The notes beneath the pieces were generated by a model. That model was not told where the DNA came from. It searched no databases and saw only the letters and a list, made by a program, of their open reading frames with translations. Below, one piece after another: positions 34,308 to 42,423 of a stretch of DNA of 64,000 nucleotides. The stretch is from Gephyromycinifex aptenodytis (GTDB lineage Bacteria; Actinomycetota; Actinomycetes; Actinomycetales; Dermatophilaceae), in NCBI RefSeq assembly GCF_012277275.1, contig NZ_CP051155.1, positions 186,001 to 250,000 on the forward strand, in the 5' to 3' direction. Each line of letters begins with the position of its first letter. Position 1 is the stretch's first letter. Made by a program: the position numbers and the translations under genes.

Positions 34308-36923
34308 TCACTCCTCGCCGGTCTGGACGACATCCTCCAGCGAGTCGGGGTCATAGTCGCTGCGATCGACCAGCACCTTCGGTCGACGCGAGCCAGGTTC
34401 GGGCAGGCCCGGAAGCGCAGCCGTCGCGCTGACCTGCTCAGCCTGCTCGCCGACTACGTCCTCGGGCTCATCCGGCGGGGCGCCGACGGCGGCCGGGGCG
34501 ATGGCGGCGATCGGGGCGGGTGCGGGGCTGCCCGAACCGTCGCGGCGTCCATCCGGCGCCGGCAACGTGATGGCCACACCGCTGCTTGCGGCAGCTTTGG
34601 CCGGCCCAGGCCCTGCCCAGGCCAGCAACAGTGCCTTCTCCTCGCGCAGGAAGCGATGGCAGCGCACTCCCGCGGTGGCTCGTCCCTTGCCGGGGAATTC
34701 CGCAAAGCGGGTCACCTTCACCGAGCCAGCCTGCGTGCCGGGGCGGGCGTCCCCGGTGCCGGAGACCGTGACCACCACGGTTTCGTCACTGTCTGGCACA
34801 GCGCCAAACCAGACCGCTTCCGATGAGGTGAGTTTGATTCCTGCTACCCCGCCGGCGGCCCGCCCCTGCGGGCGCACCTTCTCGGCGCTGAAGTGCAGCA
34901 GGTGGGCATCCTGGGTGATGAAGACGAGCTCCTCGTTGCCGGTACGTAGCTGCGCCGCTCCGACCAGCACATCGCCGTCCTTGAGGCTGATGATGTCGAA
35001 ACTGTCGCGGCCGGCCGGGTAGTCGGTGGTGACCCGTTTGACGATCCCGGCGCGGGTACCCAGCGCCAACCCGGGGCCGGTGGGCTCCAGGGACAGCAGG
35101 GTCAAGGCGCGCTCCCCGGCAGCCAGTTCCACATACATCGACAGGGGCGTGCCCCCGGACAGAGTCGGCGAGTCCGTGGGTGGCAGGGTCGGCAACTCCA
35201 GCACCGACAGGCGCAGGACCCGCCCCAGTGAGGTGACCAGCCCAACCTCACCGCGGGCGGTCGTGGTCACCGCGGCCACGATGGCGTCGTGCTTGGCCCG
35301 GCGATTGCCCGGGGTCAGCGGGCTGGCATCGGCGGTGCGGGCCAGCAGCCCCGTCGAGGACAGCAGCACCTGGCACGGGTCGTCGCCCACTTCCAACGGA
35401 GCTGCTGCGGTGGGGGAGGTGCCGGCCGATTCCAACAGCACGGTGCGCCGGGGGGTGCCCAATTCGTTGGCGACGGACGCGAGTTCATCGCTGACGACCT
35501 TCCGCAGCACCTCCTCGTCCCCCAGGATTTGGCGCATCTGCTCGATGAACTGCGCCAGCTCGGTTGCTTCCTTCTCCAACTCGAGTCGGCTGAACTTGGT
35601 GAGGCGTCGCAGCTGCAGATCCAGGATGTAGGTCGCCTGCGGTTCGGAAAGCTCGAAGACCTCCATCAGCCTGGTCCGGGCCACCGTCGCGTCGTCGGCG
35701 GCGCGGATCAGCTGGATGACCTCGTCGATGTCGAGGATGGCGATGAGCAGGCCTTCGACCAGGTGCAGGCGTTCCAGCGCCCGATCGAGACGGTATTGGG
35801 TGCGGCGCCGGACGACATCGACCCTGAAGTCCAGGTAGACGCGAAGCAGTTCGACCAGGCCCAAGGTCTGCGGACGGCCCTCGACGAGTGCGACGTTGTT
35901 GATCCCGAACGAATCCTCCAACGGGGTGAGCCGGTAGAGGTGCTGCAATACCGCCTCGGGGTTGTAGCCGTTCTTGATCTCGATGACCAGGTGGAGGCCG
36001 TTCTCGCCGTCGGTCAGGTCCTGCAGGTCCGAGATGCCCTGCAGTTTCTTCGCCTGGACGAGTTCCTTGATCTTCGTCGTGACCTTCTCCGGGCCGACGA
36101 GGTAGGGCAGCTCGGTGACGACGATGCCCTTCTTACGGGCCGTGACGTTCTCGATGCGCACCGTGGCCCGGGTGCGGAAGGTGCCCCGGCCGGTGGCGTA
36201 GGCGTCGCGGATGCCATCCAGGCCGATGATGCGCCCGCCGCCGGGCAGGTCCGGACCCGGCACGAAGCGCATGAGGTCCTCCAGGGAGGCCTCGGGGTGG
36301 GCAAGCAGGTGGCGGGCGGCGCCGACGACCTCGATGAGGTTGTGCGGTGCCATGTTCGTCGCCATTCCCACCGCGATCCCGCTTGCGCCGTTGACGAGCA
36401 GATTCGGGAAGGACGCCGGCAGGACTCCGGGCTGCGTGTGGGAGTCATCGTAGGTGGGGACGAAGTCGACCGTGTTCTCATCCAGACCGGCGACCATCGG
36501 TAGCGCTGCGGTCGCCATCCGTGCCTCGGTGTAGCGCGCGGCGGCCGGCCCATCGTCCAGGGTGCCGAAGTTTCCGTGGCCATCGGCGAGCGGTAGTCGC
36601 ATGGTGAAGGGCTGGGCCAGGCGCACCAGCGCGTCATAGATGGCCGAGTCGCCGTGCGGGTGGTACTTACCCATCACCTCACCGACGATGCGGCTGCTCT
36701 TGACGTGCGCTTTTTCAGGGCGCAGGCCGAGCTCACGCATCCCGTAGAGGATCCGCCGCTGCACGGGTTTCAGACCGTCGCGGGCGTCAGGCAAGGCTCG
36801 GGAGTAGATGACCGAATAGGCGTACTCGAGGAACGCGCTTTCCATCTCGTCCTGAACATCGATATCGACGATGTTCTCCTCGAAGTCTTCATCGAGCAAG
36901 GACGGCTGCTTGCGACGCGCCAC
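34308..36923 (-). CDS. parC: DNA topoisomerase IV subunit A (ParC; GyrA-like)
   Basis: 871 aa, GTG start behind AAGGGAGAGG. The breakage-reunion domain has [26 protein letters not shown] near residue 30, [20 protein letters not shown] near residue 88, and the catalytic Tyr in AARYTEARM near residue 130. Beta-pinwheel repeats follow ([37 protein letters not shown]). No clear GyrA box (QRRGGKG-like) is seen, which favours ParC over GyrA. The C-terminus is an Ala/Pro/Glu-rich tail. Partner of parE at 8007. Confidence 0.92.
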   Translation of the reverse strand: MARRKQPSLLDEDFEENIVDIDVQDEMESAFLEYAYSVIYSRALPDARDGLKPVQRRILYGMRELGLRPEKAHVKSSRIVGEVMGKYHPHGDSAIYDALVRLAQPFTMRLPLADGHGNFGTLDDGPAAARYTEARMATAALPMVAGLDENTVDFVPTYDDSHTQPGVLPASFPNLLVNGASGIAVGMATNMAPHNLIEVVGAARHLLAHPEASLEDLMRFVPGPDLPGGGRIIGLDGIRDAYATGRGTFRTRATVRIENVTARKKGIVVTELPYLVGPEKVTTKIKELVQAKKLQGISDLQDLTDGENGLHLVIEIKNGYNPEAVLQHLYRLTPLEDSFGINNVALVEGRPQTLGLVELLRVYLDFRVDVVRRRTQYRLDRALERLHLVEGLLIAILDIDEVIQLIRAADDATVARTRLMEVFELSEPQATYILDLQLRRLTKFSRLELEKEATELAQFIEQMRQILGDEEVLRKVVSDELASVANELGTPRRTVLLESAGTSPTAAAPLEVGDDPCQVLLSSTGLLARTADASPLTPGNRRAKHDAIVAAVTTTARGEVGLVTSLGRVLRLSVLELPTLPPTDSPTLSGGTPLSMYVELAAGERALTLLSLEPTGPGLALGTRAGIVKRVTTDYPAGRDSFDIISLKDGDVLVGAAQLRTGNEELVFITQDAHLLHFSAEKVRPQGRAAGGVAGIKLTSSEAVWFGAVPDSDETVVVTVSGTGDARPGTQAGSVKVTRFAEFPGKGRATAGVRCHRFLREEKALLLAWAGPGPAKAAASSGVAITLPAPDGRRDGSGSPAPAPIAAIAPAAVGAPPDEPEDVVGEQAEQVSATAALPGLPEPGSRRPKVLVDRSDYDPDSLEDVVQTGEE

Positions 36924-37178
36924 GAACGCCTCTCCCTTCAGGTCACCGACCGCTCATCATTGCCTACCGGCGTCCCCGGGTCGCAGGGGCGCGCCGTCGG
37001 AGCGGACGACCGATCATCTGACAACTGCCCTCCCACGTCGAACTGAGCCGGTCAGTCCAGCTGAAAACAAATCCGCAGCAGCCCGGTGGCCGGGTTTCCC
37101 GGGTAGCTCAACCCCAGCGGGTGCGGTGCAGGCTCTCGGGGGTGTTGCGCTCGTCGCCGCGTCCCTTCTCGGTAATGC
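36924..37178. other. Intergenic region upstream of parC
   Basis: 255 bp holding the parC promoter and the SDR terminator at its far end. No gene is supported. Confidence 0.5.
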
Positions 37179-37211
37179 AGCAGGCCCACCCGATCCTCGG
37201 GTGGGCCTGCT
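37179..37211 (-). terminator. Terminator after the HSD10-like SDR gene
   Basis: A perfect 15-bp stem (37179-37193 with 37197-37211; arm starts AGCAGGCCCACCCGA) with a TCC loop, 14 bp beyond the stop of the minus-strand SDR. Confidence 0.75.
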
Positions 37212-37224
37212 GGGTGGTCTGCGC

Positions 37225-37989
37225 TCAGCGGGGAGGCATCCGCAACGCGCCGTCCATTCGGATCGCTTCGCCGTTGAGCATGCCGTTGTCGATGACGTGG
37301 CGGGCCAGTGAGGCGTACTCCTCGGGACGGCCCAGACGGCTGGGGTGGGGGACCATGGCGCCCAAACTGGCCTTGGTCTCCTCCGGCATGCCGGCCATCA
37401 TCGGGGTCTCCATGGTGCCTGGGGCGATGGTGACAACCCGGATGGCCTTGTCAGCCAGGTCGCGGGCGGCTGACAGGGTCAGACCAACAATCCCGGCCTT
37501 GCTCGCGGCGTAGGCGGCCTGGCCGACCTGGCCGTCCCAGGCCGCGATCGAGGCGGTCATGACGATGACGCCGCGGTCGCCGTCGATGCGTTCGTTCGTG
37601 CTCATCGCGGCCGCCGCGAGACGCATGACGTTGAAGGAGCCGACGAGGTTGATGTCGATGACGCTCTGGAACTTCTCCAGCGGCAGCGGACCCTTGCGGC
37701 CCACGACCCGTCCGGCGGTCGCCACCCCGGCGCAGGTCACTACGATGCGCAACTCACCGAGTTCCTTGGCCATCTCGACGGCCGCCTGCACCTGCGCCTC
37801 GTCGCGCACGTCGGCCGGTGCGAACCGGGCGCGTTCACCCAGATCGGCGGCGAGCTCCTCGCCTTTGCTGTTGGGCAGGTCGACAAGGACGACGGCTGCT
37901 CCATCGGCGTGCAGCCTGCGCGCGGTGGCTTCCCCCAACCCGGAAGCGCCACCGGTGATCAGGGCGACGGTGCTGCTCGTGATCTGCAT
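37225..37989 (-). CDS. 3-hydroxyacyl-CoA dehydrogenase, HSD10-like SDR
   Basis: 254 aa. Cofactor loop LITGGASGLGEATARRLHADGA, VVLVDLPNSKGEE (Asp, NAD preference), ADVRDEAQV, and active-site Ser/Tyr/Lys in MTASIAAWDGQVGQAAYAASKAG (near residues 145-170). TIAPGTMETPMMAGMPEE and the C-terminal NGEAIRMDGALRMPPR are characteristic of the HSD17B10-type 3-hydroxyacyl-CoA dehydrogenases of beta-oxidation. It stands alone, but could serve the same (R)- or (S)-3-hydroxyacyl-CoA step as the 16.8-30.7 kb region. No copy of the TetR-type palindrome was seen upstream. Confidence 0.88.
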   Translation of the reverse strand: MQITSSTVALITGGASGLGEATARRLHADGAAVVLVDLPNSKGEELAADLGERARFAPADVRDEAQVQAAVEMAKELGELRIVVTCAGVATAGRVVGRKGPLPLEKFQSVIDINLVGSFNVMRLAAAAMSTNERIDGDRGVIVMTASIAAWDGQVGQAAYAASKAGIVGLTLSAARDLADKAIRVVTIAPGTMETPMMAGMPEETKASLGAMVPHPSRLGRPEEYASLARHVIDNGMLNGEAIRMDGALRMPPR

Positions 37990-38150
37990 GTGAACTCCTC
38001 GTAGGAAGGCGAGTGCGGGCGGCCCGAGGTGCTGAGCCGGCGACGTCCCTCACGCTACCGCCGCCACCGGCATCGGCGGCCACGTCCGGGGTGAACATCG
38101 CGCGGTGCAGACCGGCTGCCGTTGTCGGTGCGGCGGCCCCTGATGCGGTA

Positions 38151-38180
38151 GTGCCGCTCGGAGCAAGGTCCGAGCGGCAC
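38151..38180 (-). terminator. Terminator of the PTS operon
   Basis: A perfect 12-bp stem (38151-38162 with 38169-38180; arm GTGCCGCTCGGA) with a GCAAGG loop, 40 bp beyond the ptsI stop. Confidence 0.75.
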
Positions 38181-38219
38181 CACCAGGTCCGGGTCAGGAG
38201 GCACCTGCCCGGTGCCACC

Positions 38220-39911
38220 TCAGAGAAGCTCGAGCAGGCGGGGGTCCACTGCGGTGGTCACCGCGTCCTTGGCCTGCTGGGGGGTTCGCGCCGACACCGC
38301 AGCCGCCGCGAGTTGGCTACAGGTCTGCAGGTCGTGCAGTTTCAAGGCGGCACGAACCGCTGGCACCCTGCCCGGCGCCATCGACAGCGAGGTGACTCCC
38401 AGACCCACCAGGACCAGCGCATACAGCGGGTCTCCGCCTGCCTCACCGCAAACACCGATCGGGCGCTGAGCGGCGCGTCCACCATCACAGGTGGCCTTGA
38501 TGAGTTGCAGCAGACCCGGTTGCCACGGATCGAGCAGGGTGGCCAACTCGCCCTGCAAGCGATCAGCGGCCATCGTGTACTGCTGCAGGTCGTTGGTTCC
38601 GATAGAGGCGAAGTCGACGACCGAGAGGATTTGCTCGGCGCACAGCGCGGCGGCAGGAACCTCGATCATGACGCCCACCTTGGGTAGCCCCACGGCCCGC
38701 ACCTTGGCAGCGAAGTACTCAGCTTCTTCCACGGTGGCGACCATCGGCGCCATCACCCGCAGGTCCCCGCCGGTGTCCTGGTATGCAGCGGCCAGCGCCT
38801 GCAACTGGGTGTCCAACAGGTCCTCGCGCAGCATCCCCAACCGGAGTCCGCGACGACCCAGGGCGGGGTTGTCCTCAGGTCCGAGATCCGCGAACGGCAA
38901 CGGCTTGTCGGCGCCGGCATCCAGGGTGCGCACGATGACGCGCCGACCGGCGAAGGCCCGCAGCACGGCGCTGTAGGTCTCGGTCTGCTCCTGCAGGCTG
39001 GGGGCGCTGTCGCGGTCCAGGAACAGGAACTCGGTGCGGAAGAGGCCGGAACCCTCCAGGTCCAGTTGGGCGGCCGCCCGCGCATCGTCGGCGGTGCCGA
39101 TATTGGCCAACAGTGCGATCTTCGTGCCGTCGCGGGTGGCTCCAGGCCCGGACACGTCATCGAACGCGGCCTCGCGGCGGCGGCTGCGTTCGGCGAAGTC
39201 GGCCTGCTCCTGCGGGGTGGGAGAGATGATGACTTCACCGCTACCGCCATCCAGGGCGACCTGCGCGCCGGCGGGGATCTGCATCGCCTGCGGCACCTGA
39301 ACCACTGCCGGGATGCCGAACTGTGCGGCCAGGATCGCGGTGTGACTCGTCGGCCCGCCACCTTGGGTGATCAAGCCCAAGGTGAGCTCTGGGGTCAGCG
39401 TTGCCGTCTCTGCGGGAGCCAAGTCCAGCGCCACCAGGACCGAAGGTTGCTCCAGCTCGGGCACACCCGGTTCCGGCAGGTCGCGCAGACGGCAGATCGC
39501 GCGGTCGCGGACATCGCGCAGGTCGCTGACCCGCTCGGCCATGTAGCCGCCGAGCTGCTCGAACATCGCGCAGTATTCCTCTACCGCTTCGTGGACGGCG
39601 TGGGTGAGGCCGCGGCCTTGTCTCAACTGCCCGTCGACGGCATCGGCCAGGCCGGGGTCTCGGGCCATCATCGCGGTGGCTTGCAGGATCGCTGTGGCCT
39701 GCGTGTCGGCCTTCTGCAGGCGAGCCTCCAAACCGGTTGCTACCTGTTCGAGCGCCGCGCGTACCTGTCCGCTCGCGGCCGAGACGTCCGTCGTGGCCGG
39801 CTCGTCGGTATCCGGTCCAGGGGCCGGCAGTACGTGGACGACGGGGCCGCTGCCGGTACCGGCAGACACACCGAGACCGTGCCGGAGGTCATGCGGGGCG
39901 CTCATGCTCAC
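38220..39911 (-). CDS. ptsI: Phosphoenolpyruvate-protein phosphotransferase (PTS enzyme I)
   Basis: 563 aa. It takes phosphate from PEP onto His190 (GGGPTSHTAILAAQFGIP) and passes it to HPr. PEP-binding barrel motifs: FLFLDRDSAPSLQEQ near 300, GVMIEVPAAALCAEQIL near 430 and IGTNDLQQYTMAADR near 455; catalytic Cys in VCGEAGGDP near 500. The start is GTG 39911 (GTGA overlap with the ptsH stop) or ATG 39905. Together with ptsH and the EIIA gene it forms the general PTS set of this cell. Confidence 0.95.
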   Translation of the reverse strand: MSMSAPHDLRHGLGVSAGTGSGPVVHVLPAPGPDTDEPATTDVSAASGQVRAALEQVATGLEARLQKADTQATAILQATAMMARDPGLADAVDGQLRQGRGLTHAVHEAVEEYCAMFEQLGGYMAERVSDLRDVRDRAICRLRDLPEPGVPELEQPSVLVALDLAPAETATLTPELTLGLITQGGGPTSHTAILAAQFGIPAVVQVPQAMQIPAGAQVALDGGSGEVIISPTPQEQADFAERSRRREAAFDDVSGPGATRDGTKIALLANIGTADDARAAAQLDLEGSGLFRTEFLFLDRDSAPSLQEQTETYSAVLRAFAGRRVIVRTLDAGADKPLPFADLGPEDNPALGRRGLRLGMLREDLLDTQLQALAAAYQDTGGDLRVMAPMVATVEEAEYFAAKVRAVGLPKVGVMIEVPAAALCAEQILSVVDFASIGTNDLQQYTMAADRLQGELATLLDPWQPGLLQLIKATCDGGRAAQRPIGVCGEAGGDPLYALVLVGLGVTSLSMAPGRVPAVRAALKLHDLQTCSQLAAAAVSARTPQQAKDAVTTAVDPRLLELL

Positions 39912-40177
39912 TGCGCGTCCAGGTCGCGGGAGAGCAACTCAACGAGGGATTCCAGCGCAGCCTCGGCGGCGTCGCCCTCGGCAGCCAGCGTCACGGTCTC
40001 GCCGTGCTTTGCGCCCAGCGCCATGACCGCCAGGATGCTGCGGGCATCCACCGGGTCTTGTCCTTCCTTGGCGATCGTGACCGGCAAACCCGTTGCGGTC
40101 GCTGCCTGGACGAACATCGCTGCGGGGCGGGCATGCAGACCGACAGCGGAGGCGATGGTGGCGGTGCGAGTAGCCAT
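39908..40177 (-). CDS. ptsH: Phosphocarrier protein HPr
   Basis: 89 aa. Active His15 in VGLHARPAAMFVQ; regulatory-site-like Ser47 in VDARSILAVMALGA. It carries phosphate from enzyme I to EIIA domains. Its stop overlaps the start of ptsI. The 216-bp gap upstream to the EIIA gene probably holds its own promoter. Confidence 0.96.
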   Translation of the reverse strand: MATRTATIASAVGLHARPAAMFVQAATATGLPVTIAKEGQDPVDARSILAVMALGAKHGETVTLAAEGDAAEAALESLVELLSRDLDAQ

Positions 40178-40393
40178 GTGTGGTTCCTTTTCTCGATGGG
40201 GCAGGGGAGCCGATCAGGCGAAGAGTTTCCTGACCGGCTATGACGGAGCGCAACTTTGTGCTGGGCGCCGGTCGGGCCGACCTACAGCGACGGTTGAGGA
40301 GGAGCTCGGCTGCCGGCGACGGGTCGCGTGGTCTTCCCGGTGCACTCCGAGCTTGGCAGCAGCCAGACTCTCCCGTTTCCGCTGGGGTGGGCC

Positions 40394-40852
40394 TTAAGCG
40401 TTGACAACCTCCCGATCGACAAGCTTGACGACCGTGGCTGCGTCGGCGGCGGTGCGCAGGCCGTTCTTGAACTCGGCCCGCATGAGCTTGCGAGCGAGCT
40501 TGGCCAGGATGGCCAGGTGGTCTTCGCCTCCGCCCTCCGGGGCGGCGATGAGGAAGATGAGGTGGGCGGGCCCATCCTGCGCGCCCCAGTCGATGCCTCG
40601 TTCGGAGCGGCCGAAGGCCAACGATGGGGCAGACACGTGTGCGCTGCGACAGTGCGGGATCCCGATGCCGCCGGGCAACCCGGTAGCCATCTGACGTTCT
40701 CGGGCAGCGACATCGGCCAGGAACCCCTCCAGATCACTGACCCGGCCCGCCTCCACCAGCGTTTGGCCCAGGAGACGGGTGGCTTCGATCCGGTCCTGCG
40801 ATTCCAGGCCGAGGATGACCTGGCTTTCAGCGATGAGAGATGAATAGCTCAC
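40394..40852 (-). CDS. PTS fructose-type EIIA protein, stand-alone
   Basis: 152 aa, a single PTS_EIIA_2 (fructose/mannitol) domain. Active His67 in GGIGIPHCRSAHV. It accepts phosphate from HPr; the partner EIIB and EIIC are not in this operon. It follows fruK by 32 bp and precedes ptsH. It could serve a permease encoded elsewhere or act as a regulatory EIIA. Confidence 0.92.
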   Translation of the reverse strand: MSYSSLIAESQVILGLESQDRIEATRLLGQTLVEAGRVSDLEGFLADVAARERQMATGLPGGIGIPHCRSAHVSAPSLAFGRSERGIDWGAQDGPAHLIFLIAAPEGGGEDHLAILAKLARKLMRAEFKNGLRTAADAATVVKLVDREVVNA

Positions 40853-40884
40853 GTGGACTCCTGTAGAGGAAGGAAGGCGGATGG

Positions 40885-41835
40885 TCAGTCGGTAAGAGGA
40901 CGGCTTGGGTCGGCAGGGTTGTGCCAGTCAACGGTGGCAGCGGCGACATCGAAAGGGGTGGGGACTCGGGTTGCGGGCAGGCCTGCGGCAGCCGTTCCCC
41001 AGGCCACCGCTATGCCCAGGCTCTCAGTTGCGGATCGGCCGCTGCTCACTGCCTGCAAAAACCCGCCCAGAGCGCAGTCTCCGGCGCCGACGGCGCAGCC
41101 GAGGTTGGCAAGCTGAGCGCCGGCCATGCACACCCGCTCGCCGGTGACCAGGATCGCGCCGTCGCGTCCAAGCGAGACCAACGCTGCTCCGACACCGGCC
41201 TGGATCGCCTCACGGGCGCCGTCGATGACCGCGCCGACCGTCGGTAGGTCCCGGCCGACCAGCTCACCGAGCTCCCGGCGATTGGGCTTGATGAGGTCGG
41301 GTCCGGCGTTCACCGCCTGCGCGAGAGCCTCCGCGGAGGCGTCGATCGCCACCTGCACACCTGCTCGGTGAGCCAAATGCACCAATTGCGCGTAGAAGTC
41401 GGTCGGCATCCCCGGCGGGAGGCTTCCGCAGCCGGCCACCCATGCCGGTCCCTGAGCCAGGCCTTGCCTGAGCACGGTAAAGAATTGCTCCACTTCGTCG
41501 TCGCTGAGCCGGGGACCGAGCTCATTGATCTTGGTGGTGCGTCCATCGGGTTCCACGATTGACAGGTTGCTGCGGATGGGCTGCCGGATCGGGACGGCAA
41601 AAAAGTCAATGCCCGCTTGGGTGAGCAGTGCCCTCATCGTTTCTCCGGAGTCGCCCCCGATGGGCAGAATCGCCAGCGATGCTGTTTCGGCGGCGCTGAG
41701 CGCGCGCGTCACGTTGATGCCTTTTCCGCCAGGGTCGAGATGTGTTGTGAGTGCGGACTGCACCTGCCCGGGCTGCAGTGCCTCGACCGTCATCGTGCGG
41801 TCCACGCTGGGGTTGGGTGTAACGGTGAGAATCAT
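40885..41835 (-). CDS. fruK: 1-phosphofructokinase (PfkB family)
   Basis: 316 aa. PfkB signatures: TPNPSVDRTMTVEAL at the N-terminus, DPGGKGINVTRAL near 33, and the C-terminal LGCAVGAGDCALGGFLQAV with the catalytic Asp near residue 254. It phosphorylates fructose 1-phosphate to the 1,6-bisphosphate, which implies PTS fructose import somewhere in the genome; tagatose-6-phosphate kinase is the main alternative. The ATG overlaps the stop of the small gene upstream. Confidence 0.92.
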   Translation of the reverse strand: MILTVTPNPSVDRTMTVEALQPGQVQSALTTHLDPGGKGINVTRALSAAETASLAILPIGGDSGETMRALLTQAGIDFFAVPIRQPIRSNLSIVEPDGRTTKINELGPRLSDDEVEQFFTVLRQGLAQGPAWVAGCGSLPPGMPTDFYAQLVHLAHRAGVQVAIDASAEALAQAVNAGPDLIKPNRRELGELVGRDLPTVGAVIDGAREAIQAGVGAALVSLGRDGAILVTGERVCMAGAQLANLGCAVGAGDCALGGFLQAVSSGRSATESLGIAVAWGTAAAGLPATRVPTPFDVAAATVDWHNPADPSRPLTD

Positions 41836-42104
41836 AGGACGCTGACCTTCGGCCGCCGTGCACCGAATCCCCGAACCGTCACCGGTCCGATCATCGGGTG
41901 GGTGACGGCCGCCGCACGCAGGGGGACAAGCTCGGCGACCACCCTGCCAGGTATTCCCCGCACGAGTATCGGCCAGGACCCACTATCTGGAGCGTGTCGG
42001 GCAGGTGTGGCACTAGCGCAGAACTCGGCTGTGATGGTGGCGGCCGGAACCCCGCTGGCATGGGCGCCCACCACGGTCGCGGCGCGGCGGCGGGGTCGAT
42101 GCAC
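41832..42104 (-). CDS. Small protein of unknown function opening the fru/pts operon
   Basis: 90 aa, GTG start with a good AAGGAGA ribosome site 6 nt upstream, and a TGA that overlaps the fruK ATG (ATGA). Both features argue for a real gene. I do not recognise it. It is Ala/Val/Arg/Pro-rich: VVGAHASGVPAATITAEF near the start and HPMIGPVTVRGFGARRP near the end. Its size and the VGxHA...PAA pattern faintly recall HPr, but the match is too weak to assign. Confidence 0.55.
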   Translation of the reverse strand: MHRPRRRAATVVGAHASGVPAATITAEFCASATPARHAPDSGSWPILVRGIPGRVVAELVPLRAAAVTHPMIGPVTVRGFGARRPKVSVL

Positions 42105-42408
42105 GCGTTCTCCTTACCGTGTGCTGCGCGCGCAGCTACTGGAGGTGGGCTAGGGCGAATGTGACTCTACCCGGCCTGACACGGTGCGAATTGTGTGCAC
42201 CGGAACCCCGCCGGGACCTGCAATGGCTTTTGGCTGGGGAATACATCGCAAAGTCCAGACATGAAAAACGCGTTGAAGTCGCTCCTCTAGTGCTGGCATC
42301 GATCTTCGTCTCAGATTGCGGCGCAGTGGGCTCTAGGCCGCGCGAGGTGACCGGGTTCTGGCGATGCTCAGCAGCTTTGCGGCGGTCCGGGCCGCGAACG
42401 GCTCGATC
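42105..42408. other. Divergent intergenic region upstream of Pat-like gene and fru operon
   Basis: About 300 bp with no supported gene. It should contain promoters for both directions. No clear operator repeat was seen. Confidence 0.45.
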
Positions 42409-42423
42409 ATGAGATATTGGAGC

